A stretch of 64,000 bases of DNA, from positions 1,426,001 to 1,490,000 of the forward strand of contig OU015679.1 of the NCBI GenBank assembly GCA_907165275.2. Reading direction: 5' to 3'. This document shows, one piece after another, positions 1 through 8,865 of the stretch. A model generated the notes under the pieces. It had not been told where the DNA came from. It did not search any database and saw only the letters and a list, made by a program, of their open reading frames with translations. Both the position numbers and the translations under genes were made by a program. The stretch's first letter is position 1. The number at the start of each line of letters is the position of its first letter. Source of the stretch: Zygaena filipendulae (Eukaryota > Arthropoda > Insecta > Lepidoptera > Zygaenidae).

Positions 1-544
1 AATACGTGTCCAATATTTTTTAATAATCTACAAGACGGACTAAAAAATAAAAATTAGTCAACATGCCCATTAACTAATTGATTAAAAAATTAATCGATTA
101 ATGCCAACACTGGTTCAAATCGTCAGATTATTCATATACACACTTTTCAGCATGTAATTAACCCACCATATCTTAATCTGACGCGCTCGAGTATACCGAG
201 TTATCGATTTTTTTTACTAATCTGATCGGTTATCCTAGACGCACCCACCAGTGTAGAGGACCTATATTTGGTGGAGGTACTCAATGGTGCAAGGTTATGT
301 TCATCTGACGCGCTTTAGCAAATCCACAAATCCTCTATGGGCTTCCGTACTACGTAATTATTAGATACGTAAACGGTGCCGCAGCACTCGCGCAAAATTC
401 GGCAGACGTCCTTCCTTGACAGTGTGTCGGAGTGGACTGCGGGGCGCAGTGGGGAGCTGGAGCACTGAAGCGCGTCGGCCCGTGATAACAATTAGTTATG
501 TAAAACATTAAATTAATGCAATTTTATCGTTTTTTTTTTCTGAA
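1..544. other. non-coding AT-rich stretch with a GC-richer patch
   Basis: I see no open gene here. Most of the sequence is AT-rich. A GC-richer patch at about 360-485 lies just upstream of the candidate first exon at 545 and could be its 5' untranslated region or promoter. That is inference from position and composition only. Confidence 0.4.
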
Positions 545-1431
545 ATGGATTACTTGGTTTGCGATAAAATATATCGTGTAAGTTTCAAAATCATGTTCTA
601 TATAATTTTCGTCATAAAATGAATTCAAAGTGTCAAAAATTGGCTACGTTTGGATATTTTTTCTATCGAGCGAAGTTATTTAAATCGTGTATCGATCTAT
701 CAAAATGGATACATAAACTATTCAACTCCACCATATATTTTTTCCATTCTCCCTACTTCAAGAAATGATGGCGAAAAATGGAAAAAAACAATGTACTTTT
801 TGGAGTTTAGCGACCCTATGGCCCCTTAATTGGTTTAGCGCCTCGAACAGTAATTACCTAGACGTGCTCGAATAAAGTACTGTCAACCACACCGCATCGA
901 TTTGGAACTGTAAGCATTTATAATTTTTTTCGTTACTATTTTATTCAGTTACTTACGTAAACCGATTGTACTACAGGTTTTTCGTTATTGTTTCAGGTCA
1001 TGTCTACTCCTAGTGAAGTATACGATGATATACCTTGCGCTCAAAATCCTCTAGAAGGTTTTAGCCAAGAATTTCCTGAAATCAGCAGAAGGAAGAAGTC
1101 CAGGAAGCATCAACCAATGGTATTTTCACAAAACACATTATTTCATGAAGAGGAAAACGAAGCAAGCAGTTCAAGTTTAAAACAGAGAGCTGAAAAGAGG
1201 GGCTTTCGCACAACATTTGTAGCCAGCCGGGAGCCATTAGGAAAAACCAGGAAACTAATAAAAGTCAGCATAATCGACGTAAGCAACTCAGATGAACCCA
1301 AAGTGCTAATAAAGGCTCAATATCCTGTCAAGGATGATAATGTTACTGATAATGTTTTGGACGATACAGAAAAACTAATAAATAAAATTTCAAAGTCAAT
1401 ATGTGGTTATAGTGCGTGTTTATATATGTGA
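545..1431 (+). CDS. hypothetical two-exon protein
   Basis: I do not recognise this protein. The second exon (997-1431) is an open frame of about 145 codons, hydrophilic, with an acidic/serine stretch (EEENEASSSS) and a basic cluster (RRKKSRKH). It is preceded by a good 3' splice site (pyrimidine run, then CAG at 994-996). Upstream, ATG at 545 starts an 11-codon exon ending at 577, followed by a consensus donor GTAAGT (578-583). The two exons join in the same frame. The stop is at 1429-1431 and AATAAA follows at 1473. An alternative is translation from the ATG at 1000 within exon 2 only. It lies beside the Polinton-like block in the opposite orientation, so it could be a host gene or an accessory gene of that element. 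No domain was identified. Confidence 0.45.
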
Positions 1432-1472
1432 AATTTATAAATTACGTTTTTTGTTAATATTTATTTTTACTT

Positions 1473-1478
1473 AATAAA
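1473..1478 (+). other. polyadenylation signal AATAAA
   Basis: AATAAA lies 42 bases after the stop codon of the hypothetical gene ending at 1431, a typical distance for an insect 3' end. A TG-containing segment follows. Confidence is moderate because the region is AT-rich. Confidence 0.35.
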
Positions 1479-1599
1479 AAATGACTTGCAGAATAGAATC
1501 GTGTTCTCATTTACTAAGTACCTATGGAATGGGTTAGTTTTGATAAAAACTAAGTTTTCATTTGATAGTTATTTAATTTTACTCAAAATTCGAAGTATT

Positions 1600-2087
1600 T
1601 CAAATATTACAGTAGTTTTCTAAATAACACAATCTCAAACAAATGGCATTTTTTAAAGCACAAAATTTTTTATGATTTACACAATTATGATTAAATAAAT
1701 CAGCGCAGTACATTTTATGTAACATTACAAAATTTGGAAATCCTTTTTCTTGTAGTTTTTCACTTATATCTATAACTTCCCAATTTGAGCACAATTCTTG
1801 AATCCACTTTGTTTTTTCGAGTCCTTTTGTAAGAATTTTTTTATGTTCTAAATAAGGGGTTACGACCCGTTGAAACTCTCTATAATCTATATAGCCTTCA
1901 TTCCAGTAAATACCTCGGTGTCGTTGTAACCACTTAACTTGCTTCTTTTCTTCTCCGGTTAGATACCGATAGGAATACGGTGGTTTAACTAAAAAAGTTT
2001 GTGTTTGGTATTGTGTTGCAATCGCCACTTCTTTAACAATAAATTTATTGTCCTTATCTTTAAATCTTGAAGATCCACGATTACCAT
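1600..2087 (-). pseudogene. conserved Polinton-associated protein, function unknown, frameshifted near the start
   Basis: The open frame of 1600-2028 has no ATG at its 5' end and stays open upstream to about 2060. A good ATG (2087-2085) followed by a short hydrophobic start lies in another frame, so a one-base frameshift near 2060 seems to separate the start from the body. The body is rich in aromatic and basic residues (KPPYSYRYLTGEEKK; HRGIYWNEGY) and ends with a Cys/His-rich part. Its position downstream of the major capsid gene and its style fit an uncharacterised protein found with insect Polinton-like elements. An RNase H-like or exonuclease-like fold is possible but is only a guess. 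Confidence 0.5.
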
Positions 2088-2095
2088 GTCAGGGT

Positions 2096-3542
2096 TCATG
2101 ATATCTTCTTCACTGTGCTGCTGAGTGGTTTATATTCGATGATGCAATCGTTGAGTATGAGGTAGTAGGCTGAAGTTTGGTTAGGTATCTCAAAATCCGC
2201 TTCGAGTTCAACACGCACGTCGACAACAGGACCTGACTTCAAATTGTCACTTTGTCTGGAGCAATCGATGACGAACAACGGTGTTAAATCTTTGAATTGC
2301 TTAGGGTTTAGCAAAGGTTCCGTACGACGTCCGTAATACGACTGTTGAAATCTTACGTATTGCTCATATGGACATAGATAAGCAATAGTGTGTTAACCCA
2401 CACTGTAGAAATTTTGAGTAAATCGTATTTTATAATTATAGCGCCATTTTGTTTCAACCTTTTTTTATGTTCAACATGTTTTTAAATATTTCAAAAATAT
2501 AATATGGTAAACATATAATTAAAAAACGTTCCCTGACTGTCAATAAATCTTTCTGAATCAATAACTTAATTTTGTGGGTTAACAATCTTATCTGCGTCCA
2601 TATAATAAAGCAATTCTGTTATTTGCTAAGTTTATATTTAAATTTTCGTATGGAAAGTAGGTCGAGTTAAGGTACACCTTGACGTTACTCAGGTTACAAT
2701 GATCGAACTGAGACATGTCAGCACTTGCACTATTCTTTCTGTTAGTTTGCAATCCAATAATTACATATCGTGGTTTTTCTGTTTGAGATGCAGTTTTTAT
2801 TGACCATGTATGTTTCGTAGTTTTAGGCAAAGCTGGATATTCATACAGATCCCAGTTTCTGAATACTATCTGAATTGGTCGGTCTTTTTCTAACAATTTA
2901 AGTAGATTAATTTTTTCTCTGTCGGAAACTCGTACATGCGGTACCCTCCAAATAATTTTATTGATGATCACGTCTTCGATAACCTCATCGCTGTTAAGTT
3001 TAACGGCGTTTAAATTTGTATTGCTTCGTAATAATATCAATTCATGACGAATTCATTACGACTTTTTGATAATCTTCTGCAAAGCCAAGTATGTTTTTGA
3101 GAGGTATGGAAACAGCGAAGCTGCCTCCAGTGGTATTTGTGATACCTTCAATGTCCCAGCCCCAGGCTCTTGATATTTTAGATTCACTCTCATTCATTGA
3201 CACTAACGATTTCATTGTCGTACTTATTCCCGCATTTTTTAATTTATCTATTTCGATTCCATTTAATTCATACCGAATATCTTGGAACAGGTACAGAAGT
3301 GAATTATTTGTAAAATTAACATTGTTTACTCGCTCTTTGGTTTCTCGTTTTCGAACATCGACCATTCCTTCCAAATATAAAGTGCTGGCTGAAGGCAGTA
3401 TGTACAAATCTTGTTGATTGATCGGAATGCGTATCTCATCATTCCTGTTAAAACTCGTCACATATGGTTTGTATGAATGGAATTCAACACTTTCCACAGA
3501 ATTATCGTAAGATGGAATAGATAAAACGTCCAAGATATTCAT
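2096..3542 (-). pseudogene. MCP: major capsid protein (hexon-like), broken
   Basis: This is the major capsid protein of the Polinton/adintovirus type, expected to fold as a double jelly roll. Three pieces are collinear. The N-terminal part (3542-3042, ATG at 3542) contains FHSYKPY and the conserved RYELNGIEID. The middle part is 3040-2588. The C-terminal part runs from about 2368 to 2096 and includes FQQSYYGRR and VIDCSRQ. Two lesions separate them: a one-base frameshift at about 3041-3046, and a 232-bp insertion at 2369-2600 described separately. The ATG overlaps the stop of the small basic gene upstream by four bases (ATGA). The gene cannot make a full capsid protein as it stands. Identification rests on motif recognition and on position after the minor capsid gene. 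Confidence 0.8.
2369..2600. mobile_element. 232-bp MITE with TA target duplication, inside the capsid gene
   Basis: A non-coding AT-rich insertion flanked by TA (2367-2368 and 2601-2602). Its ends are inverted repeats: TGGACATAGATAAG at the left, matched by TGGACGCAGATAAG in inverted orientation at the right. A second, perfect 12-bp inverted pair, TGTTAACCCACA, lies at 2391-2402 and 2573-2584. Removing the element plus one TA leaves the capsid reading frame continuous, which fixes its limits well. A TA duplication fits a Tc1/mariner-type non-autonomous element. Confidence 0.8.
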
Positions 3543-3667
3543 TTTAATAATCCGATTAATTTTAGGAATGCTTTATTTTCTTTAGTTAATTTAGTTTTTT
3601 TCCTACTGCGAGATGTTTTTTTGAAGGTAGGCAGCGTAGAACTGGTGGTTTTTGATTGTTGTGGCAT
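3539..3667 (-). CDS. small basic protein (42 aa) between minor and major capsid genes
   Basis: A 42-codon frame starts at ATG 3667-3665 and ends with TGA at 3541-3539. The TGA overlaps the ATG of the major capsid gene in the string ATGA. The product is strongly basic, with about ten Lys and two Arg, a KKTSRSRKK cluster in the middle and a short hydrophobic end (FLKLIGLL). The tight overlap suggests coupled translation with the capsid gene. Small basic proteins in this position could condense DNA or act in virion assembly, but that role is inference; I do not recognise a family. It is intact, unlike the gene next to it. Confidence 0.55.
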   Translation of the reverse strand: MPQQSKTTSSTLPTFKKTSRSRKKTKLTKENKAFLKLIGLLK

Positions 3668-3680
3668 GTATTTATTACAA

Positions 3681-4361
3681 TCAATCATTCCTTTTATTTC
3701 TTATATGCAAAAACAGTTGCACTTCTTCACCACGTAAATTAACTAAGCGATTATTTGTGTCCAAAAATTTAATATGTATGCAGCTGATATTATTTTGGTT
3801 GATACGAAAATATATCGCGTTTTTCGGGGCTTCGATGATTCTATATCCAGGCGGCACGTTGGGTGCAAATTCGTAAACAATATGGCTTGGTTCACCATTT
3901 ATATATGATCCACTCACTATATCACATTCGACTCTCACCACGGTCGTAGGCAAAATGTTCACTGGTAGATGTGAAACATGCCATTTATTTGCTTTCAGAA
4001 ACTTATTACCAAACCCCAGCAAATTTCCTAAAGAGTCTGTTTTCGTAAAATCAATATCTTTGGTGCAGTGTAATGATATTTTTAATGTATTGTTATTGCA
4101 ACGAAGTTGAAGCGTTGCATCCTTTATTTCTGATTTTAAATAATCACTGATATCTTGCAAGTCATATGATCCTTCCGGTAACGTGATTACTTCATTAGTG
4201 CCAAAATAAAATTTATTATTTCTATAATCAATATTTGGAATTGAATTAAATGTTGATAAATATAACAGAGCGCACTCATATTCTCCTTCAAGTTCAAGTG
4301 CGGGAGAATAATAGGTAGTTAAAATTGATGAGTTCCCAGTAATTGATAGTGTCAAAGACAT
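3681..4361 (-). CDS. mCP: minor capsid (penton-like) protein
   Basis: An intact 226-residue frame with ATG at 4361-4359. The opening residues (LTLSITGNSSIL), a following strand-rich body with little charge clustering, and the late motif VPPGYRIIE match the single-jelly-roll minor capsid protein of Polinton/adintovirus elements, the probable pentamer at capsid vertices. Length is normal for the family. It lies between the protease upstream and the small basic gene downstream, the usual capsid-module position. No lesion is visible. The penton role is inferred from the family; no partner can be shown from the sequence. Confidence 0.7.
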   Translation of the reverse strand: MSLTLSITGNSSILTTYYSPALELEGEYECALLYLSTFNSIPNIDYRNNKFYFGTNEVITLPEGSYDLQDISDYLKSEIKDATLQLRCNNNTLKISLHCTKDIDFTKTDSLGNLLGFGNKFLKANKWHVSHLPVNILPTTVVRVECDIVSGSYINGEPSHIVYEFAPNVPPGYRIIEAPKNAIYFRINQNNISCIHIKFLDTNNRLVNLRGEEVQLFLHIRNKRND

Positions 4362-4397
4362 TTTGTAAATGGCATAAGTAAAAGAAAAGGTATTGTT

Positions 4398-4751
4398 TTA
4401 TACTTTTTTATTCCAAAATTTCCATAAATATTTTAAACATAAATGACCACAATTAACGGTATTGAAGTTTTGATATCTGTTATAGTTATAAAAAATATCC
4501 ATATTTTTTAAGTATTTCACTAATTCAAATGGTGGTTTTAGATCACCATAACTATCAAAATATTCACAGTAATTATTACATTTTGTACAAGCTACCCAAT
4601 GTGTTCCTTCATTTTTTGAATCATCTAAGTTAACGATACCGCATTCAATCTTCCTCGGACTTCTGGGTAGTACTACATCTACATCTTTCATGTACACACC
4701 ACGGAAATACGGTATATCTGCTGCATACTTTAAAATGTCTACATTGGTCAA
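4398..4751 (-). CDS. PRO: adenain-type cysteine protease (maturation protease)
   Basis: A C5/Ulp1-fold cysteine protease like the adenovirus maturation protease, expected to cleave capsid precursors. Catalytic residues appear in the correct order: His51 in GTHWVAC, Asp66 in YFDSYG, Gln94 in NRYQNF and Cys101 in NTVNCGHLC. The frame is open upstream of 4751 (ending LPNRAL just before) into the end of the PLA2-protein gene, with no ATG close by. The listed 5' limit is a TTG, and the first in-frame ATG is internal (4691). So the true start is uncertain or lost. The core is otherwise complete and similar in length to Polinton proteases. It follows the PLA2 gene and precedes the minor capsid gene. 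Confidence 0.8.
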   Translation of the reverse strand: MTNVDILKYAADIPYFRGVYMKDVDVVLPRSPRKIECGIVNLDDSKNEGTHWVACTKCNNYCEYFDSYGDLKPPFELVKYLKNMDIFYNYNRYQNFNTVNCGHLCLKYLWKFWNKKV

Positions 4752-4771
4752 AGCACGATTAGGTAGCTTAA

Positions 4772-5500
4772 TTAGTTTTTTGAAGCTTTTACAAATAAAC
4801 CTTTGCCGCTTTTATAGGGCTTTATATACAAGCCTTTTCCCAATGCTATAGCCTCCATGGTTTTATTATGACGTTCTGTCTCTTGCAAATTCTTCTGAGC
4901 AGATTTATAATCATTAACAGTTTTTGCGATTCCAGACGCACCTCCCGCCAAAGCACCCAAAGCTGACAAGCCCGCAAATATGGGAATTAGCGGTAATATT
5001 CCTCCAGTTTTAGGTATTGGTATTACTCGCGGCAATCTGATTTGCCTACCAAGTGGAAACATTCTTTTAGCAGTTATATAAGCCAAATTTATGTGGGATT
5101 TTTGGTTTTTTGGTTTTAATTTTTTGACATGTGAACGAATTTTTGAGACAAAATGTTTGAATGATTTAACACCCCAACCTGATTTTACTTTAGCTTTCAT
5201 TGCTTTACTGACCAGCCATGAGACTAGTTTTTCACCTTTCCCGGCATCTTTTGCTTTTAACCTTTGCTTAGCCATGTCAAGCAATCGCAAGTCTGCTTTG
5301 TGTCGATTAGGTAAATCTGTGTTATTCGTGTAGGTAATATCGTGATGCATGCAAGCTTCGTCCAACTTGTTCACCCCTCGGTCACCTCTTTGTAAACGTT
5401 TCTGAAGTTTTGTCCCTGGTCCACAATAATTATATCCCGGAAAATGAATCTCAAAAGGTAAGTTATTTATTAGGTCGTTAACGAGTCCACCACCTTGCAT
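4772..5500 (-). CDS. phospholipase A2-domain virion protein
   Basis: An intact 242-residue frame with ATG at 5500. The N-terminal part is a compact PLA2 domain: Gly-rich start, calcium loop YCGPGT (residues 25-30) and the catalytic helix with His53-Asp54 in ACMHHDITY. A Lys-rich middle follows, then a hydrophobic Gly/Ala segment at about 166-192 that could span or insert in a membrane, then a short charged tail. PLA2 domains of this kind occur in parvovirus VP1 and in Polinton/adintovirus proteins, where they are thought to act on endosomal membranes during entry. That role is family knowledge, not shown here. Its downstream neighbour is the protease; the damaged integrase ends about 50 bases upstream. 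Confidence 0.8.
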   Translation of the reverse strand: MQGGGLVNDLINNLPFEIHFPGYNYCGPGTKLQKRLQRGDRGVNKLDEACMHHDITYTNNTDLPNRHKADLRLLDMAKQRLKAKDAGKGEKLVSWLVSKAMKAKVKSGWGVKSFKHFVSKIRSHVKKLKPKNQKSHINLAYITAKRMFPLGRQIRLPRVIPIPKTGGILPLIPIFAGLSALGALAGGASGIAKTVNDYKSAQKNLQETERHNKTMEAIALGKGLYIKPYKSGKGLFVKASKN

Positions 5501-5553
5501 GACTTGAGGTAAAATGGGTAATGTTATGAAGCTGTTTATGATTATATAACTTC

Positions 5554-6488
5554 TTACCTTACTACTGAGGATTTATCAATCCAGCTGTTTTCGTTGTAAG
5601 GTAACCCTTTAATTTAACGAATAATTTGCTTCCTTTCTTTTTTAAAACTTTTTCAATTAAATACACATCTGGATAATTGGTCTTCTGAAGTTCTTCTTCA
5701 TAAAAAGTTCCGAAAATAGGCTACTTACGCATATCTTCAAGATGGTATATTTGGGGATTTGTATTATTTACTTTTTTAATAGTAAATAATTCTGTAGACC
5801 AGTTAGGAGTATATCCCTTTTCAAAACAAGTTTTGTATTTGCTGATACGAACACAATCTCCCAGTTTATATTTAGGTTTTTTCAGTATAGATGGAAGCGA
5901 GTGTGATTTAATAATATTTGCTTTTACATAAGGCTCCATGGATTTTTTTACTTCTACCGGCTTAAAACCAATAGTGCGATGTTCTGTGTTGTTATAAGAT
6001 TGCATAACATTTTTCAAAGTATTATCAGACCATTTGTAATTCCCCTTCAAACTAAAACACTTAAAAGTCTATGCTTTATAGTTCTAATAAGACGTTCAAC
6101 AATCGAAGCTTTTTTTAATTGAGAACGTTGAATAGTGAGATATGTTATATCTCTTCATAAGCTTTTGAAACAAATCATTGTAGAACTCGGTTCCCATATC
6201 GGTTTGCAAATTGTGAGGGCTTCTTTTGCTCTTCAATAGTATGCGTTCAAAAGCTTGAGTCACATTAGTTTTTGTTTTAGATTTTAATGGTAGAGCCCAA
6301 GCATACTTTGAAAAGCAATCTATCACTATAAGAATATATTTTTGATCGTTGTTATATTTTCTGAGAGTTTGCACATCTATTAGATCAGCTTGCCATAAAT
6401 CATCGATACCTTTCAGAACAACAGAACGCCTCATAAAGTTTTTTCGAGCAGCTTTATGGATTTCATTAACTACTTGCTGTTTTGACAT
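5554..6488 (-). pseudogene. INT: rve-family integrase, multiply broken
   Basis: A retroviral-type DDE integrase used by Polintons for insertion. From ATG 6488 the core shows Asp35 (WQADLID) and Asp97 (QTDMGTEF). The catalytic Glu (SIVERL) is in a different frame after a one-base slip at the A-run near 6114. A second slip lies near 6063. Then 6050 to 5724 continues the core and C-terminal part, and an in-frame TAG stands at 5721-5723. Beyond it the same frame runs to about 5605 (EEELQKT, VLKKKGSKLF), and a third slip leads to NENSW, which looks chromodomain-like, ending with TAA at 5554-5556. It overlaps the fibre-like gene by 23 bases at its 5' end. It cannot be functional as it stands. Confidence 0.85.
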
Positions 6489-7044
6489 TTTCCGTGGCAG
6501 TTTTAGTATTGTTATTAACCACTTTCCTATTAGGTTTTTCTGGACCTGGAGTAATGGCTTTTAAAGTAGATGAATTGCTGTCAATTTGAGAACCCAATCT
6601 ACCAATAAGCTTATTGAATTCTGTCAACGTCATGATGTTTAATTGGTCAACATATTCCTTGTTAACGGCATCGTGTGCTTCAACTGGTGATTTGATGCCT
6701 TTAAGTCTTGCTGTTTGAAGATCATAATCACCAGTATCTGATCTTAATAATGCATTGTGCGTTTTCAAAATAGATGCAATAGTATTTGTAATATCAACTA
6801 TAATTTGAGAACGCATATTTTCAACAAGGTTATTAAATTCTTTTATAGTCCTGACCTGCAGTTGATCTACATATTCCTTGTTAACAGTATCGTGGGCGTC
6901 AACTGGAGGTTTAATACCTTTTAGTTTAGCCGCTTTTAAATCATAATCACCGGTTTCCGATCTTAATAAAGCATTGTCGTTAAATATCGGCTCTGAAAAA
7001 CGCATTCTTTTATGAATATGGTGACCAAACTTATCTATACTCAT
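6466..7044 (-). CDS. fibre-like protein with duplicated GDYDL...VNKEYVD unit
   Basis: From the ATG at 7044 (MSIDKFGHHIHKR) the frame encodes about 192 residues. An upstream in-frame ATG at 7077 would add 11 residues, but the later start fits better. Two tandem units of about 75 residues share the pattern LLRS(E/D)TGDYDL, LKGIK.PV.AHD and VNKEYVDQL. The VNKEYVD motif is typical of phage tail-fibre collars and of fibre-like proteins in Polinton-type elements. A trimeric spike role is inference. The C-terminus overlaps the start of the integrase gene. The gene is open but short for a fibre, so a receptor-binding tail may be missing. Confidence 0.6.
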   Translation of the reverse strand: MSIDKFGHHIHKRMRFSEPIFNDNALLRSETGDYDLKAAKLKGIKPPVDAHDTVNKEYVDQLQVRTIKEFNNLVENMRSQIIVDITNTIASILKTHNALLRSDTGDYDLQTARLKGIKSPVEAHDAVNKEYVDQLNIMTLTEFNKLIGRLGSQIDSNSSTLKAITPGPEKPNRKVVNNNTKTATENVKTASS

Positions 7045-7118
7045 TATAATATTTGTAATTCTTAGGAGTCTGCACATAAAATGAAATAAATCGACAGTTG
7101 TGCTCGTATTTATTTTAT

Positions 7119-7955
7119 TTATGTATTTATAAGTTCACTTTCACGCAATTCTTCTATGATAGATATGATTTCGTTGTCCAATCCGGTGTTCCCAGCTTCT
7201 CGAGATGCAATTAACAATTTCAATCGTTCCACTAATTCATTTGGATCATCCCAGTACACTAAATCGACATTTTTTCGAGCTATTTTCATTGACGGCATAC
7301 CTTCTCCTTTTGTTTGTTTTATGTTAAATAGAGGTCTAATGATTTGCAAGTATTTTTGTCCTTTGTTACTTTTGATGGGTTTTTCTGCATCGTAATCACG
7401 ACGGTGGGCGTTCGTGTCTACCAGTATAGTTTTGTAATTTTTCATATCGTTGTCAGTAATTAATTTACAATCAATATCTTTTTTAAGTAACAATTGTTTT
7501 AAGCCAGGGGTGCTATCGTACTTACGTCCGGCCACAGAGATAAATCGATCCCCTATCGTTATAGGAAATGAACCTAGCATGAGTTTTCCTCTTTCAGCTC
7601 TCACACCAAATGCAACACCATCTAACGCCTCTGGAGATACAGACCATGACGAGGTATTTTTATCATCTAAAGTTGCATCAACGGATGAAACTGACTTATC
7701 AGTTTCTGAATCAGAATCAGTATAATAGACCTCACTGTTCTCGCTGTCGTTGTTTTTGATGGTTTCATTATCACGGTCAGTATTATCCTTAGATTTCACA
7801 TTGGCTTTTGTAAACTGAGCAAGAGGATCTGTAACAGGCTTAAACACAGTCTCCAGTGCTCGTTTACTTTCAATTTCAACATTTCTCATTTTTCGTACCT
7901 TTTTCTTTACTGCTTCCGCTGCGTCGACAATTTGTTTTTTTAATGATTTTTCCAT
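7119..7955 (-). CDS. conserved Polinton protein with DUF8207-like C-terminal domain
   Basis: An intact 278-residue frame from ATG 7955. The first ~60 residues are basic and helical, and the next ~55 are acidic and Ser-rich (YYTDSDSETDKS). The C-terminal ~165 residues form a conserved domain with FGVRAERGKLMLGS, TNAHRRDYD, YWDDPNELVERL and EIISIIEELRE. I recognise this domain from insect Polinton-like elements; I believe it is called DUF8207, but that name needs a search. Function is unknown. A TATA-like element lies about 95 bases upstream. It sits between the ATPase and fibre genes and shows no lesion. Confidence 0.6.
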   Translation of the reverse strand: MEKSLKKQIVDAAEAVKKKVRKMRNVEIESKRALETVFKPVTDPLAQFTKANVKSKDNTDRDNETIKNNDSENSEVYYTDSDSETDKSVSSVDATLDDKNTSSWSVSPEALDGVAFGVRAERGKLMLGSFPITIGDRFISVAGRKYDSTPGLKQLLLKKDIDCKLITDNDMKNYKTILVDTNAHRRDYDAEKPIKSNKGQKYLQIIRPLFNIKQTKGEGMPSMKIARKNVDLVYWDDPNELVERLKLLIASREAGNTGLDNEIISIIEELRESELINT

Positions 7956-8047
7956 TATAATGAGATTTATTTATTTATGATGATGAGATGGGTCGTTGTT
8001 AACTTAGCATCTAATAATATTAAGTGATGCTCAGAACATGCTACGCT

Positions 8048-8057
8048 CCTTATATAG
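8048..8057 (-). promoter_or_regulatory. TATA-like box upstream of the 7955 gene
   Basis: Minus-strand CTATATAAGG stands about 95 bases before the ATG at 7955, in the gap after the ATPase stop codon. The spacing leaves room for a start site near 8020 and a short leader. The match is good, but the region is AT-rich. Confidence 0.35.
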
Positions 8058-8076
8058 GAACTGTGTGAGCTCTTTG

Positions 8077-8763
8077 CTAGTCAAACACTACAAAAGTGTC
8101 TAGTTTATTTCTATAGCATCCATTATTTTTGGTACAATCCTTATTAATTACCAAATAATTGTAAGGTTTACTCCATATTTTTGAACACATCTCTCGAAAT
8201 TTAGCCCATGTCATGTCAGTATTAACATGCTCATCATACACATGTTTCATATTAATTTCATCTTGTTTGAATAGTATGATAAAATTTGCGTTATCTCTTA
8301 CTTTTATATATGTTATTTTACTATATGTTTGGTTAAGATAAAAACAATCAATATATTTATGTCTGCCCATTACGAAATAATCGCGCATATTATTTTGATT
8401 TTCACATGCAACGTCGTCAAACACAATCACAGAGAAAGGTTTAGCGTCTTGTAGATTCAAAACACCATCTTTATCATGATATTTTTCGAACAAAATACCC
8501 GGAACTCGTTCCAAAACTTTTTCCAAAAACACGTACTTGGGTTGGTGTAATGTTTTTGAATACATATACAAATTTCGGTAATGTAATCCGTTTTTATGCA
8601 AAAGGAGTCCAATCATCAGATTTGTTTTCCCACAGTTCGATGGGCCACAAATGATGCATCGAACCGAGTTAGGTAAAAGGCTTCCATGACGTGATATAGT
8701 GTTTTTGTTCTCAACACAAACTTTATCAACATTTAACGATTGGGGCTGTTTAATGAACTTCAT
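8077..8763 (-). CDS. ATPase: A32-like genome-packaging ATPase (FtsK/HerA type)
   Basis: An intact 228-residue ATPase from ATG 8763. Walker A is GPSNCGKT (residues 40-47). Walker B is VIVFDD (112-117), followed by a polar sensor region. Length and motif spacing match the packaging ATPases of Polintons, virophages and related viruses, which drive DNA into the capsid. It is the first gene of the minus-strand block, and no lesion is visible. The short upstream gap (8764-8865) may hold its promoter. The closest alternative, a transposon helicase, is unlikely because no helicase motifs follow Walker B. Confidence 0.85.
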   Translation of the reverse strand: MKFIKQPQSLNVDKVCVENKNTISRHGSLLPNSVRCIICGPSNCGKTNLMIGLLLHKNGLHYRNLYMYSKTLHQPKYVFLEKVLERVPGILFEKYHDKDGVLNLQDAKPFSVIVFDDVACENQNNMRDYFVMGRHKYIDCFYLNQTYSKITYIKVRDNANFIILFKQDEINMKHVYDEHVNTDMTWAKFREMCSKIWSKPYNYLVINKDCTKNNGCYRNKLDTFVVFD

Positions 8764-8865
8764 GATGTGCCAGTCAAGTCTATAATGTATTGTTTTATTT
8801 ATTACATCAATTTTTAAGTTAAAACCCTGGGACAGAAAATTGTTAGTAACGTGATACAGTTATTC

